Positions 47,237-59,770 of a stretch of 64,000 nucleotides of DNA are shown here, piece after piece. A program made the position numbers and the translations under genes. Under the pieces are notes generated by a model that ran no database searches, was not told the DNA's origin, and worked only from the letters and a program-made list of their open reading frames with translations. Within the stretch, counting starts at the first letter, position 1. Each line of letters begins with the position of its first letter. Source of the stretch: Diplosphaera chodatii (Eukaryota > Chlorophyta > Trebouxiophyceae > Prasiolales > Stichococcaceae); the NCBI GenBank assembly GCA_032358165.1, contig JAALGY010000012.1:2294001-2358000 (forward strand), given 5' to 3'.

Positions 47237-50200
47237 TCACTGGTACAGGTCGTGACTCATGATGTCGGTGATGATGCCGCGCATGCCCCCAATGGCGCCC
47301 TGCAGAAACAGCAGCCAGCCGTCAATCTGGGCCTGTTTGAGGAGTGAACCAATGGCGCGTGGCAGCACTGGAAGACCACCCAGGCAACTGGACTGCGCCT
47401 GCGCTACAGGGCCTCACCAAGATTGTGACGACCAGTCCGTAAAACACGCAGAAGTAGCTGGGGATGCAGTGGATCTGCATGCATATGCGGGCCATCAAAC
47501 AACGGGCCTGAAGGTATATGTTGCTTGCTGATGAGATGAGCTCGGCACTGCTTTGCAAAGCAGTGGCCTATGCTGCTTATGACGGCACGCAGGGATGCCC
47601 AACGCAAGGTGGAGATGCCACGGTGGCATGCTGTACACTGCAGCTCAGGCAATGGCTCACATCTTTTGGTGTGGGGCGATGCAGCATGATCCACATCAGC
47701 GGCGGCAGCCAGAAGGTTGTCGGCCCCGTAGCGATGGCCCCAAGGAAGCCCATCAGCTCTCCGAAGAACGGCTGCAGTCATGAGCAAGCAGGGTCATTGG
47801 CCCACAGATCAGAGACCACCACATGTATGGTAGCACACTGCAGGACGGCATGACAGCGCAAGTATACATCGAAGCCTTCTGGACTACATGCGCGGCACAG
47901 GTGACTGTGCACATAGCCATGCTGCTAGGTACTGAACCGTCCAGCGCACCAGTGTGATGGCCACAGCGGTCGTGAAAACGACGTACAGTGTCCGGTAGCT
48001 GAAGCGGACGGGGAAGTTGATCTTCACATTGTGGCGCAGCATCAGCTGCTCGATCATGTCATATACTGCGGCAATGAAACGGTGGTGTCACAAACTTCGC
48101 AGAAAGTATCAAGTGTAGCGCATTTTCCTGATGGCCTCGTGACGCAAAGTCACATGGAACGTCGCAGAGCACACCTGGGACGGTGAAGACCTGCACAAGT
48201 GGAAGCAAGTTTGACACATATGATCTGCTAGGTCATGCTGTTCATGCAAGGAGACGGTTCTCGAGAGCATCTTTTGCCATCCTCTGTGCATCTGTTGCGC
48301 AGCCAAGTTGCTGCGTCATGGCAGCCTCTTGCTGCACGGAGCGCCCCACCTGGTAGCTACCAAGCACGTGCACCAGCACCATGGCGGAGGCCAGCGCGAT
48401 GACGCCCGCCGGGTGCTGCAGGCTAAATAGGATGTTGCCTGCGGGCGGTCACAGCAGATGCAGACCGTCAGGGTGGTCAGCAGCCCCACAGCAGATGCAC
48501 ATGATAGCGCAACCATGCAGGTGGGATGACCTGGCACAGAACTTGGCTGGATTCCTCAAGTGTGCCTTCCATCAGGTGCACAGAAGCACGAGATGCTCAC
48601 TCTGGACGGTGTTGCCAAAAGCCCAGTACCTGCGCAGCTGTGCCAACCGTGATCTATATGAGCGTCAACCCAGGATGGCGATAAGGTGCACATTTGTTCA
48701 ACGTGGCATCAACTCCTCGCACCCGGTGAAAGCCACCCCGAAGTAGCACCAGGATACGATGGCATATGCAATGTACACCCCTACATGCCGGCAGTAGCAG
48801 GGTAAAGATCAACGGTGCAGCAGTATTCAAGACATGTGCTGTGCACAGCTTCACGCCATGGCAGGTGGCCGCAGAGAGTGTGCCGAGCTGCATTTTGTAT
48901 CAGGCAGCGAAAAGCGGCACCCCGCATGTAGGGCTCCAGCGTCGGCGGCGGGCTGGGCAGCGTGGCCTGGATCTCCAGGATGACGTTGTGGCCGCCATAT
49001 GCGAAAGCCTGTTCGTCTGGGCACAAGGCATGAGCACAGGAGCTCCACATGCTGGAGCCATGCAGCTGCATGATCTGTTGTCCTGCACGTGTGTGGACAG
49101 TGTAGCAAGCGGATGAAGGCAGCCTGCCACGCACGATGATGCCCAGGGAGTTGAAGCCGGACAGCACGGCATTTGCGGTGGACAACCCGCCCGTGTTGTA
49201 GTTGATGCCCGGCTGCTTGCCGTTGTGGATTGTCAGGCCTGCGAGTTGACGTATCTCAGAGGTCCAGATGAGAGATGCAACAGCAGCTCTAGGCTCCAAA
49301 AGCCATCGCGCAGACGTGCCTGGGGAGCCAGTTTCAGGCTAACGGCACCAGCAGTAGTCAGCTCAGGGTGGTTACCTGTGGCAATGGTGGAGTAGCCCAA
49401 AGCCATGACGGCAGCCATCAGAGAGATGCCCCGCAGCGAGTTGAAGTTCCTCAGCTGCGTGCACGCACACCACAGCACATCACACGAGATAAAAGCAGCG
49501 ACAGTTGCTGGCGACCACCAGCTTGAGGTGTTGCTGCGCCTTGCGGCAACAGGCTGGCAAAGTTGCAACGCCTACAGCTAGCTGTGCAGCTGTTGTCCTT
49601 TCACCAGGGACAAAAACATCTGGCAGCCGCCAAAGACGAGGATCCACATGCTGGTACCCATTGGTGTGCCTGGGTAGTACAGGTGGTAGATGCGGGCCCT
49701 GCAGTGCCACATGCGCCGCATGAGTGCTCAAGGGTGGCCGATGCCCCTCGCAACGATAGAGTTGCACTGTCGGCCTATTGGTGCATGAGAGCCAAGGCAT
49801 AACACTCGACTGGCACTCACAGTGATTGGCCGCCAGTGACGGAGTAGACAATGCCCAGTCCGACCATCATGATGATCTGGCACGGCAGCACCATCCAGAT
49901 CCCCAGCCGGCGGCCTGTGCAGGGCACCACATGACACGATCAGCATCACACACAGCAGATGTGCAACAGCACGACCACACCCAGCCGATAGAGGCAGGTT
50001 GCCGCCAGCAAAACCACGACGCACCAAAGACATACTGGCCCAGCTCGTGGTACCGGCCAAAGCGGTGGCCGTCCAGCTCGTGCATCGCGCACAGCTGCGG
50101 CCCAAAGGTGTGGTAGCATCAGCACGCAGGGCCGTCAATAGCACGGCAAGAGCGCACTTCAAAGGCTCTCTGATGCAGAATGAACAGGCTGCCCACCTGC

Positions 50201-51770
50201 CACAGGGTGTACAGGGAGGTGACCCAGGACAGGCACATGATGACGACGCCGCCGGGCCAGGTCAGGTACCGCATCGCGTACGGCAGCCCCAGCACGCCGG
50301 CGCCGACAATGGCGGTCGTGTTGTGGAACGCGCTGCAGCCGCCCGCATGAGTTGCATCAGCGTCATGCGTCCAGCCGTCAGCTTTCCCTCATGCGTATGC
50401 ACGGCGATCACCCACCGACAAGCTATGCACTACTGTTGCTGTGATCCTGTTGAGAGCACTGCCGCAGCGGAGCCGTGGTGAAGGCGCGATGCAACACGAG
50501 CCAGGGCAAACACGTCGTGGCCCCTTCAGAACGACGTTGTTGACTGATTCAGCTCACCTGTACCACCTGCACAAGCATTGCACCAGAACGGGTCAAATTC
50601 TCGCGCTCACAAACACACATTGCAACTTGCTGCTTTGCTGCTTTGCTGCTGGCTTGATGTCAGTATCCAAAGCTGACAGTGACTGGACAAAAGGTGTGTC
50701 AGAACCATTCGATGCTGTATCCAGACTGCAGGTCTGCACTCCTACACAGTGTCAATGCACACACTCCACCCGTACGAATGCCTGGAGATCTCGTACAGGC
50801 CGGGAGAGCTGTTGTGACGGGGAGCGGCTGCAAGCCCGTCGACGGACCGGCTCGACTGGCGAGGTGTAAACCTCTCAGGCTTGTGTCGTATCGTGCAAGC
50901 TCCATCGATGGGCCACCCCATGCAATCCGAGGTTTGTGTTGCCACACCGGCGGGTACACACACCAGCGGACCAAGATCCGGTGTGCAGCTCGGACAGCAG
51001 GCCCCGCAGACCGGGGCCGAGCTGCAATGCGCTAAGAATGGGTACATAGAACCGTCAGTCTGGCTGCGACGGTGCCTCAGCGCTGGAGCGACATGACTTT
51101 CTTAGAGCAAACAAGACCGTTGTGCTCACATGGCTCGAGACCACCTCGACCTTGCCTCGCCGGAGGCGCGCAGCTATCGTAGTGTTGGATACTAAGCTCG
51201 ACAACGACACGCAAGTACGTATCACAGTCGGCGGTGGCCTGGTGCCAGAGAGACCCCTGCCCCGACAGTACCCTCAAAAATTGCTTCTGCCGCTGCTGAC
51301 GATCTTCGTCGGTGCTGCACCCATGCTGTGCCATGATTGAGGCCCCTCATACTCCTATTTTTGTCACTGAGTACGCAAATCATGCACACCCCTTCCCTTA
51401 AGGGAAGCTTATGTATGTGAAGTACATCTGCTTGTCGACAACCTCACCACTTGCCGCTCTGGTCCGCACTGTTTGGCAGCACTTTCTCGAAGCGCTTGGA
51501 ATCAGGCACGAAGTAGTTGCCCTTCCGGTCCGTCGTGCCTGCACATAAAGTATGCAGCAAGTCACGCCAAGCAGGGCAGCGCAGCGCAGTCTGCTGTGTT
51601 GTGCAGCAAGAGTGCCCGCCTGTTTCGGTGCTGTTGCTGCAGCCGCAGGCAACGGTCATGCTTCATTGCACAGCTGATCAGCACCTCACACCTGTGCCGC
51701 GGATTGGCTCGTTCTTTTGGGCAATAGTTCCGTGCTCCATCACATCGAGCTCCTCCTTCCCGTGTGCCAT
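47237..51770 (-). CDS. LHT-type amino-acid permease, copy 2 (AAAP family)
   Basis: Paralogue of the permease at 18145-22788 with the same exon order. Exon 1 starts at ATG 51770 ([20 protein letters not shown]); exon 2 (about 51450-51540) has [20 protein letters not shown]; a long second intron of about 1.1 kb follows. Then come [116 protein letters not shown] and [16 protein letters not shown]. The last exon ends at 47237 with [20 protein letters not shown]. The order and motifs match plant LHT transporters, proton/amino-acid symporters. All blocks are open, so both copies look functional. The C-terminal tail and N-terminus differ from copy 1, which may mean different trafficking or regulation. 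Confidence 0.9.
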
Positions 51771-52475
51771 TTTCGGTGCTGTGTCCAGTCGTCAGCCACG
51801 TGCAAGGCCAGCAATGGTCAATGAGCACACAAAAGTGCGTATGCACACAGTAATGACTGTCGCTCGTGCAACAAGAGAAGATAGTCACGCCTTGAGTCTG
51901 CAGTAAAACCCTACAGACGGACGCGCGTGCTGTCTCCAAGCCGTCGTCAGTATGACAAACACCGCACTTAACAGCCACGACACCAGACTTGGTTCTTTCA
52001 AGACCACCGTTGGGTGTGCAGTGGCGTGTTGGAGGCTCATGCCGTCGTGTGTCAGGTGGCGAAAGACTCGACAGCAGGATGCGTCTACACGCAGTCTTTA
52101 GCAGGTTGACGCGTTGACCAGCAACTGACTATTAGCAGTGTGTGGCGTTTCCTGACGAGTGTACTGCAGCTGCAACAGCTGGCAACACACCTGATCGGCA
52201 TGACCTCAGTCAAGAGGCAGACATAAGTCGCCAAGTATATCAACACAACAGATGGTGCACAATCTGTACCATTCCAAGAGGCAAACGGCAGGCCGCACCA
52301 CTTCAGGCATTCACCTGCTGATTATGAAGCCATTACGGGTTCCCAGTCTGCTGCATATATTATTGCAACAAGTTCAGCAACTCAAATTTCATGATTGCCG
52401 GTCTCACTGCTCCCAGGTTAGTATATTCCGTGCCCCAGTGAACCAGACCAATGGTCAGTCTGGGGCGCCCCGCCC
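51771..52475. other. Intergenic region upstream of LHT2
   Basis: This lies between the start of permease 2 and the stop of the zinc-knuckle/DUF1995 gene, both minus strand. No exon, RNA gene or clear TATA box recognised. Confidence 0.4.
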
Positions 52476-55400
52476 TCAGTCCTCCAGATCCGCACCAAAG
52501 AGCGCTTCCTGCCATCGGCGCACCGCTGTTACCGGATCCCGAATGATGTCGCGGGCCTCGCCACCCGCGTCCAGGCTTCCGAAGCGGTCCGCCCACTGCT
52601 GCGACTCCGCTGCGGCCGCCGCCGCCGTCTCAGCAGCGTCAGCCTCACCACCCCGTTGCTGACCCGGTCGCTGCTTGCCGCTGGCATCGGGCAGTGGGAC
52701 CACGGCGTCGGGCGATGGCACGAACCCTGGCTGATCTGGCTTCAGGCGGCCCGCCGCTTCAGCATCCTGCTCCGTGGCGCTGCCAACTCGTCGCAGGCTG
52801 TTGCTGCCGTCAGGCCCGCTGCCGCTGCTGCTGCTGCGCCTTCGTGAACGCACGTGTGTTTTGCCAGGGCGATGGCCGTGTGGCACCTGGAAGTGCAGCA
52901 GCCGCTGTCAGTGCGCTGACCTGCTCCCAGGATGACTGTCTGACACACAGCATGAAGTCACCTCGACAACACGGCATTGCCAAGAGATGCATGCACACCA
53001 TCGACTGTTGCCGATCAAGTGGCACTGCTGAAAAGCAGGGCAGATAGATCACGCAACTCACCGGTGGGACGTCACCGTCGAACGCAAAATCTCCAGGCCC
53101 CGGCTGCGCAAACACTTCGCCTCCAGCCTCCCGCACGGTCTGGCGGCTGCGTAGCGCGTCGCGCGCTGGGGTGTAGCGGATGCTGGCGCTTTCGGCTGCC
53201 GCAATGCCCCTGCCCTGGCCAGGCATGCTGGCGGCCTCCTTGCCACCGCTGGCATCGTCAGAGTCGCCTGCAAATGCACGGCAGCCGGGCGGTGAGACCA
53301 GCGGGCACACAGCGGCTGCAGAGGAGCTGGAATGCTTGAGAACTGCGCACATGGCTGCTGTTGTCAATCAGCTGCAGTTTGGTGACGCTGCAAGACTGAA
53401 CAGTGTCATGGACCATTGCAAAGCGCGGCACCGCTGCAACCCACCGCTGTAGCCGAAGTCGCCGGGCTGCGGCTCTGCGTAGGAGGCGCCGCCCATGGGC
53501 CGCCCCTCGCCAAACAGGCGGTCGAAGATGTTGCGCCGGGCCAAGCTGCCGCCCGCGCCCGTCATCAGATACCTGCAAACAGGAGGAGGACGGTCAGATC
53601 ATGGGCAGGGTCAGCATTGGCAGCAGTGCGGGTAGCTTGCCTTCGGGTTGCATGCGAGGGGCGCACCGCAGGTCTCGTAGGCTGGGGCGGGCGTCCTCTT
53701 TGGCGAGCAGCTTGGAGCGGCCGCCCGTCTGCATGTAGTGCACCTGCGGGCAGGCAGGAGGTTTCTCGTTCAACAGGCCTGGTGATGTGCCGAAGCACCA
53801 CCAACTTGCAGTATCCACAGGTGGTGTGCAAGGAAACACTCCGCATGCGGTGGCACCGCTGAGTGGACAGCCTACTGTCGCTGATGCTGCATGCGATGCA
53901 GCAGCGCGACTTCCTACCATGCACCATGCTCACAACCCCTCGATGTTGATGACTTGATACAGGGTGCCAAGCGACAGGCCCACCTGCCACTGGGAGGGGT
54001 ACGCCCGCAGCACTCGCACATCGTCGCCATCGATGTCCAGGCGCTGCAGGAAGTAGGAGGTCTCGAAGCCACGCAGGTACGCCTCCGCCTTTGCAGCAGA
54101 CTGCCCAAACCTGCAGATGAGGCAGCCAGCTGCGGTGGGGGTGCATGATCTATCGAGTCGGCAGGCCGAACCAGCGGCCTACTAGCTGCTGAGCTGTTTC
54201 TATCAGTGTTCCACATTCCAGGAAGTTTGACTCTTGGAGCAGAGGCGCACCCAAAGTCGGAGACGACCTGCCCCTGCGTCTGCCACTGCGGGTTGACGAC
54301 CAGCAGCAGCCGCTGCCCACCCTGGATGGCCACAGCAGCGGGCAACACTCTGCGTCACCAACTTTTACTGATGTACTACAGGGCAGAGCGCCTGGCCACA
54401 TTTACTGCAGGCTTGAGCTTTGCCAGCGGGCACCTGGGCAGCATCAATCGCGCGGACAGCCGGCAGTGTGCCGCCGGTGGGGAACAGCACCGCGGCGACG
54501 GCGTCCGACTCCCAGGCACCCACACAGTCCGACTCGTCCAGCCAGCGCGCCTGGAATGCGCCCTGTGCATGGCAGCAGCACAGCCTTTGCTTCTCGTTTG
54601 CTTCTCACATACTGAATGTTCAGTTTTACATTAATGGACCAACACATCTCGTCTGATGTGACATGTATCAACCTCTGACTGCCCTGGTATAACATGAACC
54701 TCAGCGCCTACCCACAGGACAGCAACAGCGCGCAGCTCTGCAGCAAGGAAGAACACGGGGAGCAACACATTTGCGCACCTGCAGCTGGGCGCGCTGCCGC
54801 AGCGCGCGCAGCAGCTGCTCGACCAAGGGCCGCGCGGCGCGGAACTGCTGCCGGATGCCGCCGGGCCACGACAGGTCGCCCGGCGTGCGGGGGCCGCCCG
54901 CCACCGGCGTCGGCAGCATCAGCTCCAGGGCCTGCCGCCGGCGCCCCGCACCCCACGCCCGCAGTATCGCATCCGCCGCCTGCACAGCAGCCATTTGTCT
55001 GCTTGACAGGCGTTATGACTGCGAAAGCCATGGTGGACCATGGGGAAGTTGGTGATTCACTGCCAAGGCCCACACAGCCGTCATGCAAGAATCCGAATGT
55101 TGAGTGGCTTGCTGCACAATGGCACACACACCACCTGCAGGAGCAACACAAGTCAGAAGCACCTGTGTGACTTCGTCCTCCATCCTCAGGGGCAGCACTG
55201 CCACACCAGGGGCCTCCGGCACCGCTGCCACCGCTGGCGGCGGCAACTGCTGCTGCGGGAGCTGTTGAACCGGCTGCGGCGGCGGCTGCTGCTGCGGCTG
55301 CGGCTGAGGTTTCTGCTGCGCCACCTGCGGATCAGGCTGCTGCTTCGGCGGCGGGAGCGGCGGCTGCTGTGGTACCGCTTGACGCTGCTGCTGCTCCTCC

Positions 55401-58400
55401 TGTTGCTGCTGCTGGTGCGCGGGTTGCCGTGTTGGGGTCTCTGGTTGCGGCGGCGGCGGTGACGGCGGTCGAGGGACAGCTATTGGGCCTAGTGTCCCCA
55501 GTGGTCGCAGCCCCGGGCGCTGGTCCTCGCTCTGCCACTCCACCCCTTGTTTCCCGATGGCTTCCTCGTCCTCCTATGATGACACCACACAGGAATGCAA
55601 TCGTGCCATCCGATGACATCCCTCACATCCATGTTGACGAAGGGTCAGGGGGTCGGCGAAGCAACCCCGGCGCAGGGCAGCGGGGGCACGCCTTGAGCAC
55701 GGGGCAGGTGCGGCGGTTGTGGCCCAGGCCATCGCAGTAGCCGCAGCGCAGCAGCTTGGCGTCCTCCGCTTCCCGCTTCCGCTCCGCCACCTCCAGCCGC
55801 TCCTGCCGCCGCTGCGCCTGCCGGCACAATCAAACAAGCACTGGGCGGGCGGCGAGACGCATCATATCAGCTGCGAACCTTTGCTGCAGTAAGTTATCAA
55901 CTGTGGAGAACCTCGACGCTCGTGTGACTGCAAGGGTGACAACGTGCATGCACATGCTCCGCACCCGCGCTGCGTCATAGGCCTGGCGCTCCTCCCGCCG
56001 GGCGGCTGCCTCTGGGTTGACGAGCGGGCAGGTGCGCCTCTGTGCACGATGCCAAGCAGTCCATCAGCCCAACGCCTTGGTGTGTGCAACTCGGCATCAG
56101 GCTGCTGACTGTGTAAATAAGCTGTCTACCTGATGGTCTGGAGAGCCACACTCAGAGCAGGTGCTGCCCTTGGCTCGTTTGGTGCCGTTGCCGCTGCCGT
56201 TGCTGCTATCTTCGCTGCTGTTGACGCCACTAGCTGCCTCCTGGGCATTCAAGTGTTGCCACTGTGTGGTACTGTAGGAGGCTGACCCGTTGCCGCCGCT
56301 GCCATTGCCACCATTGAGCGCACTGCTGCCTGGCGTCATTGCAGGCGACAGTGTCGGTGCTGCGCCTCGCTTCGTGGCGCTGCCTCCTGCTGCCAGCTGT
56401 GCTGCCTTGGCGGCCTCCGCCTCAGCCTTGACCTGTAGCAGGAGTCAGGGTACGATCAACGACAGCCCTTGGCCAGGGGAGGTATGGTATGTCAAAGCTC
56501 GAACATCACAAGTGGGGTGCAATTGGGTACTGCTGTGTACACTTGTCATCATATTGGGCCTTTACATGAGACTTTGTCAGCTGCAACCCCGTGCTCACCG
56601 TGCAGTCCCGAACAAAGTGGCCCTCTTTGAGGCAGTAGCTGCACTTGGGTGCGATACCCTGCAGGCATGCAAGGTGCAGGCCAGGTTATGTGCGTTTCCT
56701 CATGGCCATGCTGAGCAACTGGTCGGGTGGTGACGAAGCTGCAGCAGACTGCTCATAGGCGCTCGACAAGTCTGAGAAAGATATGTGCTTCACGAATTGA
56801 CAGGCAGGTGCACGCAGGATGCACCTCCGCCTCGCAGCGAGCGTAGCAGGACCGCTGGTTGTGCCCCTCCTGCCCGCAGAAGCCGCACACCTTGGGGCGC
56901 CCCTTGACCTGCGGCCAGTCGTGCCACTGCTGCTTGGCCACTTCATGTGAACTCCAGATCCATGTGATCAGAGACGCAATGTACCGCAGTGTGGCTAAGC
57001 AGTTGCTGTGGTGCCAGAGGACCCTTGGCACTTCAGTGGAGCACCGCCCCACCTGAGCACGGAATTTCTCAAGGCGCTCTGCCCCCTTTTTCCCCTGCCA
57101 CTGCTTCTGCATGCTCTCCCGCAGCTTGCTGCAGCCAGTGGAACCAGCCATTTCACCAGCATGTCCTGCTGAGTACAGTGGCCCAACAGCAGCTGCGCGC
57201 AAAAGGCTGCCCAAGAGCAGCTGCCGGCAGCCGAGCAGCAACAAGGCAAAATCCCGCTTTCAGCTGCCTGAGCCAGGCCTGCGCACCAGCCCCTTCAGGC
57301 GCCCCACCTGCGGTGCTCGTCGGTCTGGGGCCCCATGGTTTTGCCGGTGTTGGCAGAGCTGATCTTGTCGCGGTGCTCCTGGCTGAGGGGCCGGTAGCGG
57401 CCGCTGCTCACCCGCTCCTCCTGCCGCCGCTCCTCCTGCTGCTTCCAGTCCTGCGCACGCAGCCAAAAACGTGTAACCGATGTCCAGCCTGGTGCGGGGC
57501 TGCCCTCTAAGGATACCGCACGTCTTCTGCAACCCTGTGTCGTGGTGCGACCCTCAGATTTGCCTCGCCCTGACTGTCGATGTGAACCGTGAGTTCAGAG
57601 TTCATACATGCTGAGCACTTCGGCAGGCTGCCATGGTGTTCACAGCGTGGAACACCAGCACAGGGCAGGCAGGCGCTCACCTCGACCGCGAGCTTCTCGA
57701 GGGCGTCCCAGTCCACATTCTCCAGGTCGAACTCGGGGACGTTGCTCTCGGTCAGCGCCCCCGGCTGATCCTGTTGCAGTGGCTGCTGCTGCGCCTGCTG
57801 CCGCTGCTGCTGCTGCGCCTGCATCGGCTTGCAGATTGGGCAGGGCGCCATCTTGCCCTGCACGCCATGCAACACCCGCAAGTCGGCAGTCAGCAGCAGT
57901 TTTGCAGTCTATGACACGGACGATCTGAAGCTGATATAGAATTGAGCAAAACCGCCTGCAGGCTTTGTGAGGTGCCAGCTGGATGCGTGGAAGCATGCAC
58001 CTCGCCCTGCTGCGCGATGCCGGAGCCGCCGCAGCGTGCGCAGATGGCGGGGACGGCGCGGCGGCGGCGGGGCAGCCCGCGCACCATGCGCACCGTGCGC
58101 CGCTGCCCCTCGGGCACCTCCACCGCCGGCCGCCGCCGCCGCTGCACCCTCACCTGAGGAAGCACGGGAGCGAGCGTCAGCGAAGAGTGTTCACAGTCCT
58201 GACACCCTGACACCGTTGGACGGGCCACGAAAGGCATGGCAACGCCAGTCTCAAGCTCCACCACGGTCAGCACATACAGACTACGGTATGCTTGAGCAAG
58301 GGCTGCTCACGGTGCCCTCGCTGCTGCTGTCGCTGTCGTCAGCGCTGCCAGTTGGACTGCACGGCTCGGCTGCCTGCAGCTGCCGCTCGTCTGACTGAAG

Positions 58401-59090
58401 TGGCGCCTGCTGCCGTGGCATGAAGTCCTGCTGCAGCGCAGCCTGCTGCGATGGATTTGCTGTTTCGGCAGCATCCTCAGCTGAAGCAGAAGCCGTGCCG
58501 GCGGCCCCAGTTGCGGATGGTGTGATGCTGATGGTGTCCGCATCAGCCCCTGCCCACGGCTGCTTAGCAGATGCGCCGCTGGCTGCGCCCTGAGCTTGTG
58601 GCGTGCCACCTGCAGTGACGCCGCGGCTGCCTTTGTTGCCGCTGTTCCCCGTGCCATTGCCGTTGCCCTGGCCACCACTTTGCTGCGCTGCTGTCAGGCG
58701 GACATCCTCATCCGCATCTGTCTGCACATCGCCAGGTGCTGCCGTTGTGCCATGCCCCGCAGCTGCATTGGAGGGTGGCGGGCGAGCTGGCCGACGTGCC
58801 GCTGAGCAACACTGGTGCGCTGCGCGCCTGCAATGCGACAGCACGCGCAATGCCAAGCGCCACCGAGGTCTCCCAGGTGTTGCCTGCGGGGGTTGGGAAG
58901 CACGTAAGGTGGCATGCAGTTTCAACTGAGCCGGGGTCGCCGCGCATCCTTGACTGTGGAGGTTGCAGCCATCGTGTGACAGCGACCTTGCCGCAGCCGC
59001 ACCTGGACGTGCACCGGCACGATCTGCCAGCCGTGCCGGGCTGCGGGACTGTGCATGCATCTCATCCACAAGGTGGCACCGCATCAGCAT
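52476..59090 (-). CDS. CCHC zinc-knuckle / NUMOD3-like / DUF1995 fusion protein
   Basis: About 19 exons joined in phase give some 1,250 residues. A low-complexity N-terminus (58311-59090; the start at 59090 is uncertain) leads to a basic segment and a DnaJ-like CxxC pair (CARCGGSG at 58001-58153, CPICKP at 57681-57857). Two NUMOD3-like helices follow (LSQEHRDKISSANTGKT; KLRESMQKQWQGKKG). Four CCHC knuckles come next: CGFCGQEGHNQRSC, CSYCLKEGHFVRDC, CSECGSPDHQ-RRTC (split by an intron, 56130/56039) and CGYCDGLGHNRRTC. A Pro/Gln-rich exon (55163-55573) links to a DUF1995 domain (RAWGAGRRRQALELMLPTP, LLLVVNPQWQTQGQVVSDFG, VRVLRAYPSQWQVGLSL), and the tail is Ser/Ala/Asp-rich. DUF1995 proteins are mostly plastid proteins of poorly known function; zinc knuckles bind RNA or single-stranded DNA. 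Fusion is supported by a phase-0 splice of 127 bases (55574-55700) and the lack of an ATG at the start of the DUF1995 exon. The alternative is two genes with a boundary near 55600. Confidence 0.7.
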
Positions 59091-59770
59091 CGCCGCTGCC
59101 GCTGCTGCTGCCGCAACATGTCGATCTGTACAACCCTGATCAAGCTGGGCGCCGCGACCGAGCAGTCGCCTGAACCTCTACTTGCGTGGCCATGTTCTTG
59201 CTGATTGAAGGCGATGTAATGCTGACGATGCTGGCATGCAAGATTGCTTGGTGTCGAGTTTGCTTCTGTTCAGCGTACTGCTAACTTTGACGTAGGCTCA
59301 TCGCCAAACCTGCATTCTGCAGTCCTACCTGATCAGTTTCACACGTCACAGCATTGCGAAACCTGTAATGGCTGTCCAGCTCCTGATAGGACCCCGGATT
59401 GGCAATGCTTCCTGCTCGGCGTGCCACGACAGCATTAGGCGGCAAAGGGTCATCTGATCATCTTTCCTTTACGTACAGAATCTGTTTGAAAGGGCCAATC
59501 GGGTTCAACTCACCGCGGCTCAATCAGAAGCTTGCACCTTCTGAAATCTGGCAACATCAACTGCGTACACGTCTCCTGATAAACGTACCACTCTCGATCT
59601 GATCTGAAGCCCCCGATCGAGCAGAACACCAACCAGATGTCACCCTAGCCCTCCGGCTGGCATGTCGGTCACAGACTCTCCGTGTGAGCAATGACCCCAG
59701 GATACTGTATGTGTCATGCTTTTGTGTGCTGTAACCGAAACATCTGCAGACGCAGGACACCCCATATTCA
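59091..59770. other. Intergenic region, fusion-gene promoter side and AP2 3' flank
   Basis: Both neighbours are on the minus strand. I saw no coding exon with matching phases. It probably holds the 5' end of the zinc-knuckle gene, whose true first exon might lie here, and the 3' untranslated region of the AP2 gene. Confidence 0.4.

Noticed and set aside
53643..53667. A GC-AG intron donor (AAG/GCAAGC) in the DUF1995 part of the fusion gene
   Set aside because: That splice would put a stop in the next exon. The GTGCGC donor ending the exon at 53667 joins in phase and gives RDLRYLMTGAGG, so an ordinary GT-AG intron is used.
55543..55623. A separate DUF1995 gene starting at 55543
   Set aside because: The codon at 55543 is GTG, not ATG, and the exon has no ATG until near its end. 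A phase-0 splice to the upstream zinc-knuckle exon is available, so a single gene is preferred, though not proven.
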